This document shows positions 1 to 8,593 of a stretch of 64,000 nt of DNA, piece after piece. Location of the stretch: positions 49,866 to 113,865 of the forward strand of contig NZ_JBNHEP010000296.1 in assembly GCF_050015995.1 (NCBI RefSeq). The letters run 5' to 3'. Position 1 is the first letter of the stretch, and each line of letters begins with the position of its first letter. Source of the DNA: Trichodesmium sp050015995 (GTDB lineage Bacteria; Cyanobacteriota; Cyanobacteriia; Cyanobacteriales; Microcoleaceae). A program made the position numbers and the translations under genes. The notes below the pieces were generated by a model that worked only from the letters and a program-made list of their open reading frames with translations, searched no databases and had not been told where the DNA came from.

Positions 1-2
1 GT

Positions 3-1184
3 CCTGATGCTCCTCTGGTTACTCAAGGTAGGCAAATAGAGAGCAAAGTGGGAACTAGATTTCAAATTAATACACCAATTGCTAATTCTGCTGATTTCCG
101 GTGGGGATTTGACTATACAAATGAAAGAAATGATAACAGGGAATTGTTTGTCGATCCAGTAGCGTTTGATGAAGAGCGAGAAATAAATATCACAGAGAGT
201 ATCAGAACTGCTCCTAGTTTTGTATTAAATAGCTTAGGACTTTTTGCTGAAGGAAACTGGGATGTCAATGAAAAATTAATACTCAGCGGAGGTGCCCGTT
301 ATGAAAAGATTTATGCCAATGTTGACGGGTGGCAAGCAAGTCCATTTCAAAATTTCGTTGACGTTTTGGCAGGAATTCCTTTGGATGAATTTGAAGGAGG
401 TTCAAGCGATGCTTCAGATGTAGCATTTAATTTTGGAGTTCTCTATAAAGCTTCATCAGTAATTAGTTTCTATGCTAACTTTTCTCAAGGCTTTAGTATT
501 CCTAGCTTGAGTTTCCTCAACAGTAGTGACCCGGGAAACGTTAATGTTGTAATTGATGAAATATTGGAACCGGAAAAGGTAGATAATTATGAAATTGGGC
601 TGCGTGGCAACTGGGACTCAGTGCAGTTTACTGTGGCAGGTTATTATAACCATGCAGATAAAGGACAAAATTTATTTCTGGAACCTGGTGTACTTACTAC
701 ACAGTTTGTGAGAACTCCTCAACGAAATTATGGAGTAGAAGCTACTATTGATTGGCAACCAGCTAATACCTGGAGTCTTGGTGGCACATTGACTTGGATG
801 GAAGGTGAGGGTGATTTTGCTGGTACAGAGCGTAGTTGGCAACCTTTGAGTACTTTGGAGGTACAACCGATGAAGTTAACATTTTATTTAGAGAATCAAA
901 CTTTGCGTAGTTGGAAAAATCGCTTACAACTGCTGTATGTAACTAATCGCGATCGAGCTTTTGATGATGGGGTAGACCAAGTTAGAATTGCTGGTTATAC
1001 TACAGTAGATTTTATTAGTGTTCTTGATACTGGTTTGGGCAGATTGGAGGTAGGTATTGAGAACTTGTTAAACCATCAATATTTTCCTGTTGTTGCTCAA
1101 CTCCGTTCTACAGATGTTCAAGAACAAAGGCATCTTGCTGCTCCCGGAAGAGCTCTTAGTATTCGTTATTTTCTGGATTTTTAG
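3..1184 (+). CDS. TonB-dependent siderophore receptor, C-terminal part (cut by window edge)
   Basis: The frame is open from the first bases of the window, so the gene begins upstream and the visible GTG at 48 is internal. The ~393 visible residues are the outer-membrane beta-barrel of a TonB-dependent ferric-siderophore receptor. They contain the typical alternating strands (GGARYE, FNFGVLYKAS, NFSQGFSIPS, EPEKVDNYEIGLRGNW) and end in the C-terminal strand LSIRYFLDF with a terminal Phe, as needed for outer-membrane insertion. It aligns over its whole length with the receptor at 11740-14085. A lipoprotein binding-protein gene follows 150 bp downstream, so the pair forms one uptake unit. The plug and TonB box lie outside the window and the substrate cannot be told. 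Confidence 0.93.
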   Translation, partial: PDAPLVTQGRQIESKVGTRFQINTPIANSADFRWGFDYTNERNDNRELFVDPVAFDEEREINITESIRTAPSFVLNSLGLFAEGNWDVNEKLILSGGARYEKIYANVDGWQASPFQNFVDVLAGIPLDEFEGGSSDASDVAFNFGVLYKASSVISFYANFSQGFSIPSLSFLNSSDPGNVNVVIDEILEPEKVDNYEIGLRGNWDSVQFTVAGYYNHADKGQNLFLEPGVLTTQFVRTPQRNYGVEATIDWQPANTWSLGGTLTWMEGEGDFAGTERSWQPLSTLEVQPMKLTFYLENQTLRSWKNRLQLLYVTNRDRAFDDGVDQVRIAGYTTVDFISVLDTGLGRLEVGIENLLNHQYFPVVAQLRSTDVQEQRHLAAPGRALSIRYFLDF

Positions 1185-1336
1185 TCTAGATGTACTACCA
1201 TTATGACTTACACAGAACCACCATATCTAGTAGAGTAGAGGGCGAATGCCATTCGCCCCTACAAATGGTTTATAATTTAGTATTTTGCGTAAGTCCTGAC
1301 CATGAAACAATAACCAGAATCAAAACTAATTTAAAA

Positions 1337-2329
1337 ATGCTTTTAAGTATATTTCGCTTGGCTACAACTTTTTTAATACTCACAATTTTAATCAGTTGCA
1401 GTTCTCCAGCTAAAAATTCTAGTGATACATTGTCTGAAGAGCAAGATACTAAAACTGCTACAGAAGAAACCATAATTGTAACTGACTCTACCAATACTGA
1501 GATTGTTTTAGACAAGATTCCAGAGCGTATTTTGTGCCTCGATCCTGTCTGCCTAGATATTTTAGCTGAACTAGGAATAGAACCCGCTGGGATTTTACAA
1601 ACTATGGCTGATTGGGTTCAAGAACCTCATATGTTTGGAGAGCAGGGTAAAAGATTTTCCCAAATTGCTAGTGTAGGTCAGCTAGAGCCAAATTTGGAGC
1701 AAGTTGTCCAACTCAAGCCTGATTTAATTATTGGCTTTCCTGTACACAAGAAAACAAGGGAAGCACTCAAAGGAGTTGTTCCTTTATATATGCTGGCGAT
1801 GCCCGAAACTTATTCAAAGGCGATCGCCAACCTCAAAACTGTTGGACAACTTACAGGGAAGAATGTTGAAGCTGAAGCAGCAGCCAAAAAATTTCTGGAT
1901 AAGTTAGCAACTTACAAAGCTAAATCTCCCAAAAATCAAACCTTTCTGTTGATACATAGTCCAGCAGGAAATTTAGCTGTATTTACAGACAAAGCTCTTA
2001 ACTGTGGGTTCCTGAATACAGTTGCTAATTGTTTGTCACCTGAGTATGATAGTAGTTTGGTTCAAATACATGGTGGTGTTCCTTTTTCTCTGGAAAGACT
2101 TACAAAATTGGAACCGGACGTGATTTTTATCTCTTCTAATGATGTTGATAATTATGGAGAATTTGCCAATTATTCAGATAGTCCTTTGTGGCAAGGGTTA
2201 ACAGCAGTGAAAAACCAAAGGGTTTATGGTGCTAACCCATTGAAAATTATGGGTTTGGGAACTCGTGGTTTAGGTCTGTTGTTGGATAAGACTATGCCTA
2301 AGATTTATCCAGATGTGTTTTCGGAATAA
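1337..2329 (+). CDS. Iron-siderophore ABC transporter substrate-binding lipoprotein
   Basis: A 330-residue periplasmic binding protein of the FecB/FhuD class that would hand ferric siderophore from the receptor to the FecCD permeases. I chose the ATG at 1337 rather than the longer frame from 1190. It begins MLLSIFRLATTF and leads straight into a lipoprotein signal with lipobox LISC (Cys21), while the 49 upstream codons look like intergenic sequence. The type III binding-protein motifs are present: PERILCLDPVCLDILAELGI near the start, LEPNLEQVVQLKPDLIIG, and the C-terminal LWQGLTAVKNQRVYGA. A close paralogue broken by a stop codon lies at 14257-15360. It follows the receptor on the same strand. 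Confidence 0.92.
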   Translation: MLLSIFRLATTFLILTILISCSSPAKNSSDTLSEEQDTKTATEETIIVTDSTNTEIVLDKIPERILCLDPVCLDILAELGIEPAGILQTMADWVQEPHMFGEQGKRFSQIASVGQLEPNLEQVVQLKPDLIIGFPVHKKTREALKGVVPLYMLAMPETYSKAIANLKTVGQLTGKNVEAEAAAKKFLDKLATYKAKSPKNQTFLLIHSPAGNLAVFTDKALNCGFLNTVANCLSPEYDSSLVQIHGGVPFSLERLTKLEPDVIFISSNDVDNYGEFANYSDSPLWQGLTAVKNQRVYGANPLKIMGLGTRGLGLLLDKTMPKIYPDVFSE

Positions 2330-2673
2330 TAATACTAAAACCCATCCTTACTATTTAGGACTGCTGAGGGTAAAATTAAGCAGTAATATTATGTTGGGTT
2401 AAATACTGATAAATTAGGGTTTGCTGAAAAAGTCTTTTTTAAGGAGTAGGGGAGTAGGGGAGCGGGGGAGTAGAAGAGTAATTTTTTTGCCCAACTATGC
2501 GCCAGAAATGCGCTCCTTTTTGAGCATGAAGAGCTGAAAAACAGGTACTTTTTCAAGACCTAAAAAGGTACTTACCTATATCTGTCAATACTTTGAGATT
2601 TAATCAGCAAGCCCTAAATTAGTGAATGGAGAGTAGGGAGTTTTTTATGACTAACTATTAACTATTTTTTTTC
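2330..2673. other. Intergenic stretch with repeat end
   Basis: No gene is seen. The stretch holds a G-rich short tandem tract (agtagggg units, about 2445-2472) and, at 2600-2619, one arm of a perfect 20-bp inverted repeat whose partner is at 4428-4447 on the far side of the histidine kinase gene. Confidence 0.6.
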
Positions 2674-4242
2674 TTAATTCCGAGTAGGTATTTCGATAGT
2701 AAACTCAGTTCCTTGTGAAGGACTAGAAACACATTTTAATAAACCCTTGTGCTTTTCTACAACTATATTATAACTAATTGACAGTCCTAAACCTGTTCCT
2801 TTTCCTATGGGTTTTGTAGTAAAAAAAGGATCGAATAATTTAGATTGAACATTTTTGGGAATTCCTATTCCATTATCACATATCTTAATCATAACCCATT
2901 TTTCATCTATTAATTTTGTCATAACTCTAATTTGAGGAGCTGAGTTTTTTCCGCGAAATACTGATTCTTCTAAAGCATCAATTCCATTAGCTAAGATGTT
3001 CATAAATACCTGATTTAACTGACCGGGATAACACTCAACTTTAGGTAAGTCAGCATATTCTTTTAAAACTTGAATAGCTGGACAATTTTGCTTTTCTTTC
3101 AATCGATGATTTAAAATTAACAAAGTGCTATCAATACCAGAATGAATATCGACTGGTTTCATATCTGCTTCATCCAAGCGAGAAAAATTTTTCAAAGACT
3201 TAACTAATTCACAGATACGATCGGTTGCTATGTGCATTGAATTTAATACTTTAGGTAAATCTTCACTCAGAAATTCTAATTCTATTTCTTCTATTTTTTG
3301 TGATATTTCGACTCCTGGTATTGGAATTTTTTTTTGATATAGATTAACTAACTCTAGTAAATCTTGAAGATAATTATTTGCCGGATATAAATTGCCTTTA
3401 AGAAAATTAATTGGATTATTAACTTCATGGGCAATACCAGCTACTAACTGACCCAAGCTCGAGAGCTTTTCTGCTTGAATTAATTGAGCTTGAGTCTCAA
3501 TAAGTTCATTTAAAGTTTGTTGTAGTTTTTCTGCTTTTTCTCTTGATTTAGCTTCTGATTTTTGCAGAGCATTTATCAGTTTCTGGCGTTCTGTAATATC
3601 AGTGGCGACACCAATGACACCAAATATTACATCATTTTCTCTTTTTAAAGGAGACCATCTAGTATTAAAAATTAAATCCCCAAACTTAGCAATTGCTTCA
3701 GCATTTTTTCCTCTTAAAGCACAATTATTTGCCTCCAAAAGTTGAGGTTGGTCTTGGTAGACATCATAAATAGATAGTCCTAATATTTCATCTAATTGTT
3801 GACTTGTTAATTTGACATTTTTACCTTCAAATAAGGTAAATATACCATTACAGTCTAGGGTAAATAAAATAATTGGAGCATTTGTAATAATAGTTCGTAA
3901 TTGCTGTTCTTTATCAGATAAAACTTGGGTCATTACTCTAGCTATTGCTGTAGCTCGATATTGAGTAGTAGTCATAGACCAAGTTAAACCAAAAAGAAGA
4001 CAACTAATGGTTAAACCATTCGCCAGTATCAGTACCGACTTTTGTTGCTTTGTTTTTTCTATTTCCCTTTCTCCATAGTCTGTCGATGACTCTGTTGAAC
4101 TAACAAAAAGTCTATCGGTTTTTTGCCAGACAACCCATGTTACTCCCAATGACAATATTAGTAATAGCCAAGGCAGCCATTTTAATAATAGCTGTGGTCT
4201 AGATGGAGATGAATCGGAATCAAATTTTGGTTGCAGTGACAT
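2674..4242 (-). CDS. Membrane PAS-domain sensor histidine kinase
   Basis: A 522-residue hybrid-less sensor kinase. Two hydrophobic segments (about 22-40 and 70-90) bracket a short extracytoplasmic loop. A PAS domain follows (about 113-220, ending GVIGVATDITERQ), then a coiled-coil linker, an HisKA domain whose phospho-acceptor is His272 in GIAHEVNNPINF, and an HATPase domain with N box (FMNILANGIDAL), G1 (DNGIGIP) and G2 (GKGTGLGLS). It is transcribed away from the permease operon and no response regulator is adjacent. Given its position inside the iron-uptake locus it may sense iron or envelope state, but this is only inferred from context. The whole gene lies between 20-bp inverted repeats. 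Confidence 0.92.
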   Translation of the reverse strand: MSLQPKFDSDSSPSRPQLLLKWLPWLLLILSLGVTWVVWQKTDRLFVSSTESSTDYGEREIEKTKQQKSVLILANGLTISCLLFGLTWSMTTTQYRATAIARVMTQVLSDKEQQLRTIITNAPIILFTLDCNGIFTLFEGKNVKLTSQQLDEILGLSIYDVYQDQPQLLEANNCALRGKNAEAIAKFGDLIFNTRWSPLKRENDVIFGVIGVATDITERQKLINALQKSEAKSREKAEKLQQTLNELIETQAQLIQAEKLSSLGQLVAGIAHEVNNPINFLKGNLYPANNYLQDLLELVNLYQKKIPIPGVEISQKIEEIELEFLSEDLPKVLNSMHIATDRICELVKSLKNFSRLDEADMKPVDIHSGIDSTLLILNHRLKEKQNCPAIQVLKEYADLPKVECYPGQLNQVFMNILANGIDALEESVFRGKNSAPQIRVMTKLIDEKWVMIKICDNGIGIPKNVQSKLFDPFFTTKPIGKGTGLGLSISYNIVVEKHKGLLKCVSSPSQGTEFTIEIPTRN

Positions 4243-4399
4243 TATACTGTATAATTCTTTGTAGATTAATTAATGAGAAAAAGTTATTGATAAAAATAAT
4301 CAACTAATTGAATAGATAGTCAATGCAGTGAATTTACCTTAAATTTTATTCTGACAGACTTTTCAAGTTAAATATCTATAGTACATTTATTATTATAAT

Positions 4400-4414
4400 A
4401 GATAATTATTATCA
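4400..4414. promoter_or_regulatory. Putative Fur box
   Basis: The 15-mer AGATAATTATTATCA matches the 7-1-7 Fur consensus TGATAATnATTATCA at 13 of the 14 defined positions. It lies 158 bp upstream of the kinase start and 551 bp upstream of the permease start, so it could act on the kinase promoter, the permease promoter, or both. The region is AT-rich, so chance is possible, but the location in an iron-uptake locus supports it. Confidence 0.55.
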
Positions 4415-4748
4415 ATAATGTTTTTTGATTTAGGGCTTGCTGATTAACCATAAAACTATTTACAGATAAAGGCTTTAGCCTTTTTAGAGTGAAAGAAGTG
4501 CAAGCTTTTCGGTATCTAGAGCTACAAAAAGTTAGCATTTTGAGCAGACAAGGGCGGAAAAATCAAGGGATAATTCTTTCTCCTACCTCCTCTATAGAAC
4601 TCATTTGGGGTCTATTGAAAATATAGATGGGGTTATGGGTTGTATTGGAATATTTTTCCATCTTTTCGTTGTATTTCCTCTAAGTACAGACGACTCTGTA
4701 CCTCAAAAATTTAATCCCTGGTAAAGATACCAAATGGCTTCTATAATT

Positions 4749-4851
4749 CAATACGGTTCAGTTAAGACTAAAACTGATAAGGTATGGAACTATTAGAGTA
4801 GCTCTTGAGATTACAGAAGTTCCCAAAAAAATCCTTAACTGAACTGTATTG
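4749..4851. mobile_element. MITE, 103 bp, with 10-bp target duplication
   Basis: The ends are near-perfect inverted repeats: CAATACGGTTCAGTTAAG on the left and its complement on the right (CTTAACTGAACTGTATTG), one mismatch in 18. The element is flanked on both sides by the 10-bp direct repeat TTCTATAATT (4739-4748 and 4852-4861), which is the signature of transposition. It has no coding capacity. The TSD length would suit an IS4-type parent. A partial relative (CAATACGGTTCAG) occurs near 23781. Confidence 0.8.
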
Positions 4852-4964
4852 TTCTATAATTCCCATTTCTCCCAAATACTCCCTGAAAAGACTTTTTCCG
4901 CAAACTCTATTTAGATTTGAAGGAGACAAAAAACAACTCGCGGTCTGGAAAAATAATCAAGCAA

Positions 4965-6023
4965 ATGGAAAAAAATTCTCGTGTCAGTCAATTACCTAAA
5001 CAAAACTCCCGCTCTCAGCGTTTACTAACCACAGGTTTACTGATAAGCATATTTGTATTAGTAATCTGCTTGATTATTAGTATAACTACAGGCGATGCAG
5101 AAATTCCTCTGGAAACTGTCTATAAAACATTTACAGCATTTGATGGTTCCACAAACCAACTAATTATCCGCACTTTGAGACTACCTCGCAGCTTAATCGC
5201 AATGTCAGTCGGAGCTTCCCTTGCTGTAGCAGGTAGTATCATGCAAGGATTAACTAAAAATCCTCTAGCTAGTCCAGGAATTCTAGGAATAAATGCAGGA
5301 GCAGTTTTAGCTGTAGTATCCGGAGGATTGATTTTTGGCTCCGACTCAGCAAACATTTATCCTACTTTTGGCTTTTTTGGAGCTATTATAACAGCACTAA
5401 CTGTTTATTGGTTGGGGTCTCTTGGTAAAGGTGGCCTCCAACCTGTCAAGTTAACTATTGCAGGTGCAGCTATAACTGCTCTTCTTAGCTCTTTAACTAC
5501 AGCAATACTAATTCTCGATCAAAATAGCTTAGAGAATATTCGATTTTGGCTAGCCGGATCGGTTGCCGGAAAAGACTTAAATGTATTTTTGCAAGTATTT
5601 CCCTATCTTTTGATAGGATTAACCATAGCTTTTTTGCTAGCACGACAGATTACTATTCTAACATTAGGAGAAGATGTAGCAATAGGTTTAGGAGTACAAA
5701 CTGTCTGGGTAAAAGTTGGTGCAACTATCTGTGTGGTAATCTTAGCAGGATGCTCCGTATCAATTGCAGGTGCTATTGGTTTTATTGGATTAGTCGTTCC
5801 TCATATTGCCCGCCTCTTAGTCGGCATTGATTATCGTTGGATTATTCCTTATGCTGCAATTTTGGGTAGTATTTTATTACTCTTAGCTGATATTGCTGCC
5901 CGTCTGTTACTAAAACCTATTGAAATTCCTGTGGGAATAATGACCTCTTTAATCGGAGGTCCTTTTTTTATATATTTAGCTTTATCAAAAGACTTCTTGC
6001 AGAAGTCAGGGAATAGGGAATAG
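4965..6023 (+). CDS. Iron-siderophore ABC transporter permease, FecCD family (first)
   Basis: A 352-residue inner-membrane permease, the first of two pseudo-symmetric subunits of a ferric-siderophore importer. I chose ATG 4965 because the alternative TTG at 4917 adds an untypical hydrophilic leader. Family motifs visible are RLPRSLIAMSVGASLAVAGS, NPLASPGILGINAGA, the cytoplasmic EDVAIGLGVQ coupling region and GAIGFIGLVVPHIARLL. The last ~11 residues (KDFLQKSGNRE) and the stop codon lie inside a repeat element that begins at 5990, so the native C-terminus appears to have been replaced. The second permease follows after 133 bp, most of them this element. Confidence 0.94.
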   Translation: MEKNSRVSQLPKQNSRSQRLLTTGLLISIFVLVICLIISITTGDAEIPLETVYKTFTAFDGSTNQLIIRTLRLPRSLIAMSVGASLAVAGSIMQGLTKNPLASPGILGINAGAVLAVVSGGLIFGSDSANIYPTFGFFGAIITALTVYWLGSLGKGGLQPVKLTIAGAAITALLSSLTTAILILDQNSLENIRFWLAGSVAGKDLNVFLQVFPYLLIGLTIAFLLARQITILTLGEDVAIGLGVQTVWVKVGATICVVILAGCSVSIAGAIGFIGLVVPHIARLLVGIDYRWIIPYAAILGSILLLLADIAARLLLKPIEIPVGIMTSLIGGPFFIYLALSKDFLQKSGNRE

Positions 6024-6143
6024 GGAATAGGGAATAGTAAGGTGTAAAAGGGTTTTTCCAGCGGAAACCCTGCGAGAACAGGATTTAGAAATGTCCGCGC
6101 CCTTTGCTTCGACTGCTATAATTAAAACTTTTGCAAGAGGTCT
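5990..6143. mobile_element. MITE of the GACTTCTTGC family, overlapping the permease 3' end
   Basis: The 154-bp segment starts AGACTTCTTGCAGAAGT and ends ACTTTTGCAAGAGGTCT, imperfect inverted termini. It carries (GGGAATA)n heptamers internally. A second copy in opposite orientation is at 56690-56801, where TA flanks both ends. Here it supplies the last codons and stop of the upstream permease and fills most of the space between the two permease genes. Confidence 0.7.
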
Positions 6144-6156
6144 AAAGATTATAAAA

Positions 6157-7200
6157 ATGAAAGAACGCTGGTTAGTTATCCGCCCTCAAGAATTTCCCAT
6201 CTCATGGCGTGTGGAGCGACGAGTACCAATTGTTTTGTTGGTCTTGGTAGTATTAACCCTGGTAACTATGATATTAAATGTGAGTGTCGGCGAATATCCG
6301 ATACCACTCCTAGATGTATTCAAAACCATAATTGGTTTAGAAACAGGCAATACAGATTATTCGTTTGTTGTTAATACCCTACGTCTACCACGAGTATTAA
6401 TATCAGTCGGTGTAGGAATGGGATTAGCAGTATCAGGGGCAATTCTACAAAGCTTAATTCGTAATCCTTTGGCAACTCCAAGTATTATAGGTGTGAATGC
6501 TGGAGCAAGTTTAGCTGCTGTGGTAGTAATTGTACTTTTGCCAAATGCTCCTCTATTTACTATACCTATCTCTGCTTTTGGTGGAGCGATCGCTATTTCG
6601 ATTCTCATTTACCTACTTGCTTGGGAAAAAAGGAATTCAACCATGTACTTAGTTTTGATTGGCATTGGTTTAAACACCATTGCCAGTGCCTTAACTACTG
6701 TAATGGTAACATTTGGCGAATTAAATAGTGTTTCTCAAGCTTTAATTTGGATTACAGGTAGTGTGAGTGGTCGCAGTTGGGAATATGTTTGGCCATTACT
6801 GCCCTGGTTATTCATATTTTTACCTTTGGCAATTTTTCTAGCAAAAGACCTCAACGCCCTTTTTTTAGGAGAGGAAGTAGCTATAGGTTTAGGTATTCCC
6901 CTTGACTGGCGACGCGGTTTGTTATGGTTAACAAGTGTTAGTTTAGCTGCTGCTTGTGTAGCAACCGCTGGAGCAATAGCATTTGTTGGGTTTATTGCAC
7001 CACACTTAGGTAGGCAGTTGGTAGGTCAATCCCATGAAGGTCTAATTCCGACTGCTGCGATGATTGGTGCATTTATTGTAGTCTTGTCAGACTTAATTGG
7101 CAGAGTATTATTTGCCCCAACAGAAATTCCTTGTGGCATAATTACTGCCATTATTGGTGCACCTTATTTTCTTTATTTATTGTATCGGAGCCAGCAATGA
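6157..7200 (+). CDS. Iron-siderophore ABC transporter permease, FecCD family (second)
   Basis: A 347-residue second permease. ATG 6157 (MKERWLVIRPQEF) is preferred to the upstream frame start at 6091, because the extra 22 residues are encoded by the MITE end. Motifs parallel the first permease: LRLPRVLISVGVGMGLAVSG, NPLATPSIIGVNAGASLA, EEVAIGLGIP, GAIAFVGFIAPHLGRQLVG and a C-terminal PTEIPCGIITAIIGAPYF. Its stop overlaps the start of the ATPase gene (ATGA at 7197-7200), so the two are translationally coupled. Together with the first permease and the ATPase it forms a complete BtuCD-type importer. Confidence 0.95.
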   Translation: MKERWLVIRPQEFPISWRVERRVPIVLLVLVVLTLVTMILNVSVGEYPIPLLDVFKTIIGLETGNTDYSFVVNTLRLPRVLISVGVGMGLAVSGAILQSLIRNPLATPSIIGVNAGASLAAVVVIVLLPNAPLFTIPISAFGGAIAISILIYLLAWEKRNSTMYLVLIGIGLNTIASALTTVMVTFGELNSVSQALIWITGSVSGRSWEYVWPLLPWLFIFLPLAIFLAKDLNALFLGEEVAIGLGIPLDWRRGLLWLTSVSLAAACVATAGAIAFVGFIAPHLGRQLVGQSHEGLIPTAAMIGAFIVVLSDLIGRVLFAPTEIPCGIITAIIGAPYFLYLLYRSQQ

Positions 7201-8018
7201 TCGACTCAGAAAGCCCAAAAAGTGCTTTAACTACTCGAAAGCTAACTGTTACTTATAACAATGGACAACCTATTGTGCTGAATTTAGATTTGGCAATTCC
7301 TAGAGGTAAGATTACTGTGATAGTCGGTCCTAATGGTTGTGGCAAATCAACTTTACTCAAAAGTTTGGCAAGATTGCTCAAACCTATTAGCGGTACTGTT
7401 TATTTGGATAGTAATTCTATATTTAAGTTATCAACAAAGGAAGTAGCAAAACAATTAGCTATTTTGCCTCAAAGTCCTACTGCTCCAGAAGGTTTGACAG
7501 TAGAAGAGTTAGTAGCTCAGGGCAGGTATCCTTATCAGAATTGGTTACAACAATGGTCTATTGATGATGAAAAAATTACTCAACAAGCTTTGGCTACTAC
7601 GGGACTTTTGGAGTTGGCAGGGCGATCGCTTGATTCTCTATCTGGAGGCCAAAGGCAACGAGCTTGGATTGCGATGGCCTTAGCTCAGGATACAGAAATT
7701 TTATTGTTGGACGAACCAACTACTTTTCTGGACTTGGCTCACCAGATTGAACTTCTGGATTTGCTCTACGATTTGAATCATTCTCAGGGACGAACAATAG
7801 TTATGGTTTTACACGATCTGAATCAAGCTTGTAGATATGGAGATAATTTAATTGTACTAAGAGATGGCCAAATTGTGACTCAGGGTCATCCAGAGCAAGT
7901 AATGACTGTAGGAATGGTTCGTTTAGTATTTGGCCTGGAGTCTCAAATTATTCAAGACCCTGTAACTGGGACACCAATGTGTATACCAATGGGACGCAAA
8001 GCGAAACAAAAAGTGTGA
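7197..8018 (+). CDS. Iron-siderophore ABC transporter ATP-binding protein (FecE type)
   Basis: A 273-residue ATPase that energises the two permeases from the cytoplasmic face. ATG 7197 overlaps the permease stop by 4 bases and gives a family-length protein; an upstream frame extension lies wholly inside the permease gene. Walker A is GPNGCGKS (44-51), the Q-loop ILPQSP is near 89-94, the signature LSGGQ is at 148-152, Walker B is LLLDEP (169-174), and the switch His is in VLHDLNQ. It is the last clear gene of the transporter operon; 575 bp separate it from the next gene. Confidence 0.96.
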   Translation: MIDSESPKSALTTRKLTVTYNNGQPIVLNLDLAIPRGKITVIVGPNGCGKSTLLKSLARLLKPISGTVYLDSNSIFKLSTKEVAKQLAILPQSPTAPEGLTVEELVAQGRYPYQNWLQQWSIDDEKITQQALATTGLLELAGRSLDSLSGGQRQRAWIAMALAQDTEILLLDEPTTFLDLAHQIELLDLLYDLNHSQGRTIVMVLHDLNQACRYGDNLIVLRDGQIVTQGHPEQVMTVGMVRLVFGLESQIIQDPVTGTPMCIPMGRKAKQKV

Positions 8019-8593
8019 TGTATATTTAAGAAAATATACAAATATTAATTTTTTCTTAAAAAAATATAAAAATTTCATTAAATCATTACAAATAAAAAAT
8101 ATACATGTTAAGATTTCCTTAAATTAAATGAGAATTCTTTTCATTTAATTTGGTGTAGTAAAAAGTTTAAAAGCATACGGTAAGTTTTGCTAACGCAGAG
8201 CTTTCCGGCAGAATGTTATGCAAACGTTTTCTATGTCTGAGAGAAACCCTGTTTTTGAGACGCAAGACGTTAGCGTTACTTATAATCAATATAAAAAAAT
8301 TCACTAAAAAATGATTTCGTTAAAATACTCTTGCTGCCGTGAGATGCCTAAAAAATTATTCACTTGTAGAACGAACTGTTAGCGCAGTTTATCCTGCCGA
8401 TAAACCCAAAAAATCTTATTATTGTTTGGTTTCCTACGTCAACCTAAGCTAGTAGGGGCGAGTTCCAGTTAAAATTAATACATCAATATTCAATCATAAA
8501 TGAACCCGCCCTAATGCACAAAACTAGCTATGTCACTCCAAATAATAGAATAAGATGTAAATAAGGGAGCAAAATGCTCCGACTATTAATAAA
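8019..8593. other. Intergenic region with strong dyad
   Basis: No gene is seen. The first part is very AT-rich. A 31-bp dyad with Fur-like character is at 8121-8151. The remainder carries short GC-richer palindromic scraps but nothing assignable. Confidence 0.5.
8121..8151. promoter_or_regulatory. Inverted repeat, possible Fur or AraC operator
   Basis: The 14-bp arms AAATTAAATGAGAA and its mirror on the other strand match at 13 of 14 positions around a 3-bp spacer. The inner 15 bases, TGAGAATTCTTTTCA, match the Fur 7-1-7 consensus at about 11 of 14 defined positions. It lies 443 bp upstream of the Apd1-like gene. No T-run follows, so it is less likely to be a terminator. Confidence 0.4.

Larger units (their letters stand above)
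4243..4964. other. Divergent intergenic region upstream of fec operon
   Basis: No gene is supported in these 722 bases between the kinase and the first permease. They contain a Fur-like site at 4400-4414, one arm of the 20-bp inverted repeat (4428-4447) and a 103-bp MITE (4749-4851). The promoter of the permease operon should be here. Confidence 0.6.

Noticed and set aside
1190..1336. Longer start for the first binding protein
   Set aside because: Would place 49 polar residues before a clear lipoprotein signal; the ATG at 1337 is consistent with the lipobox position.
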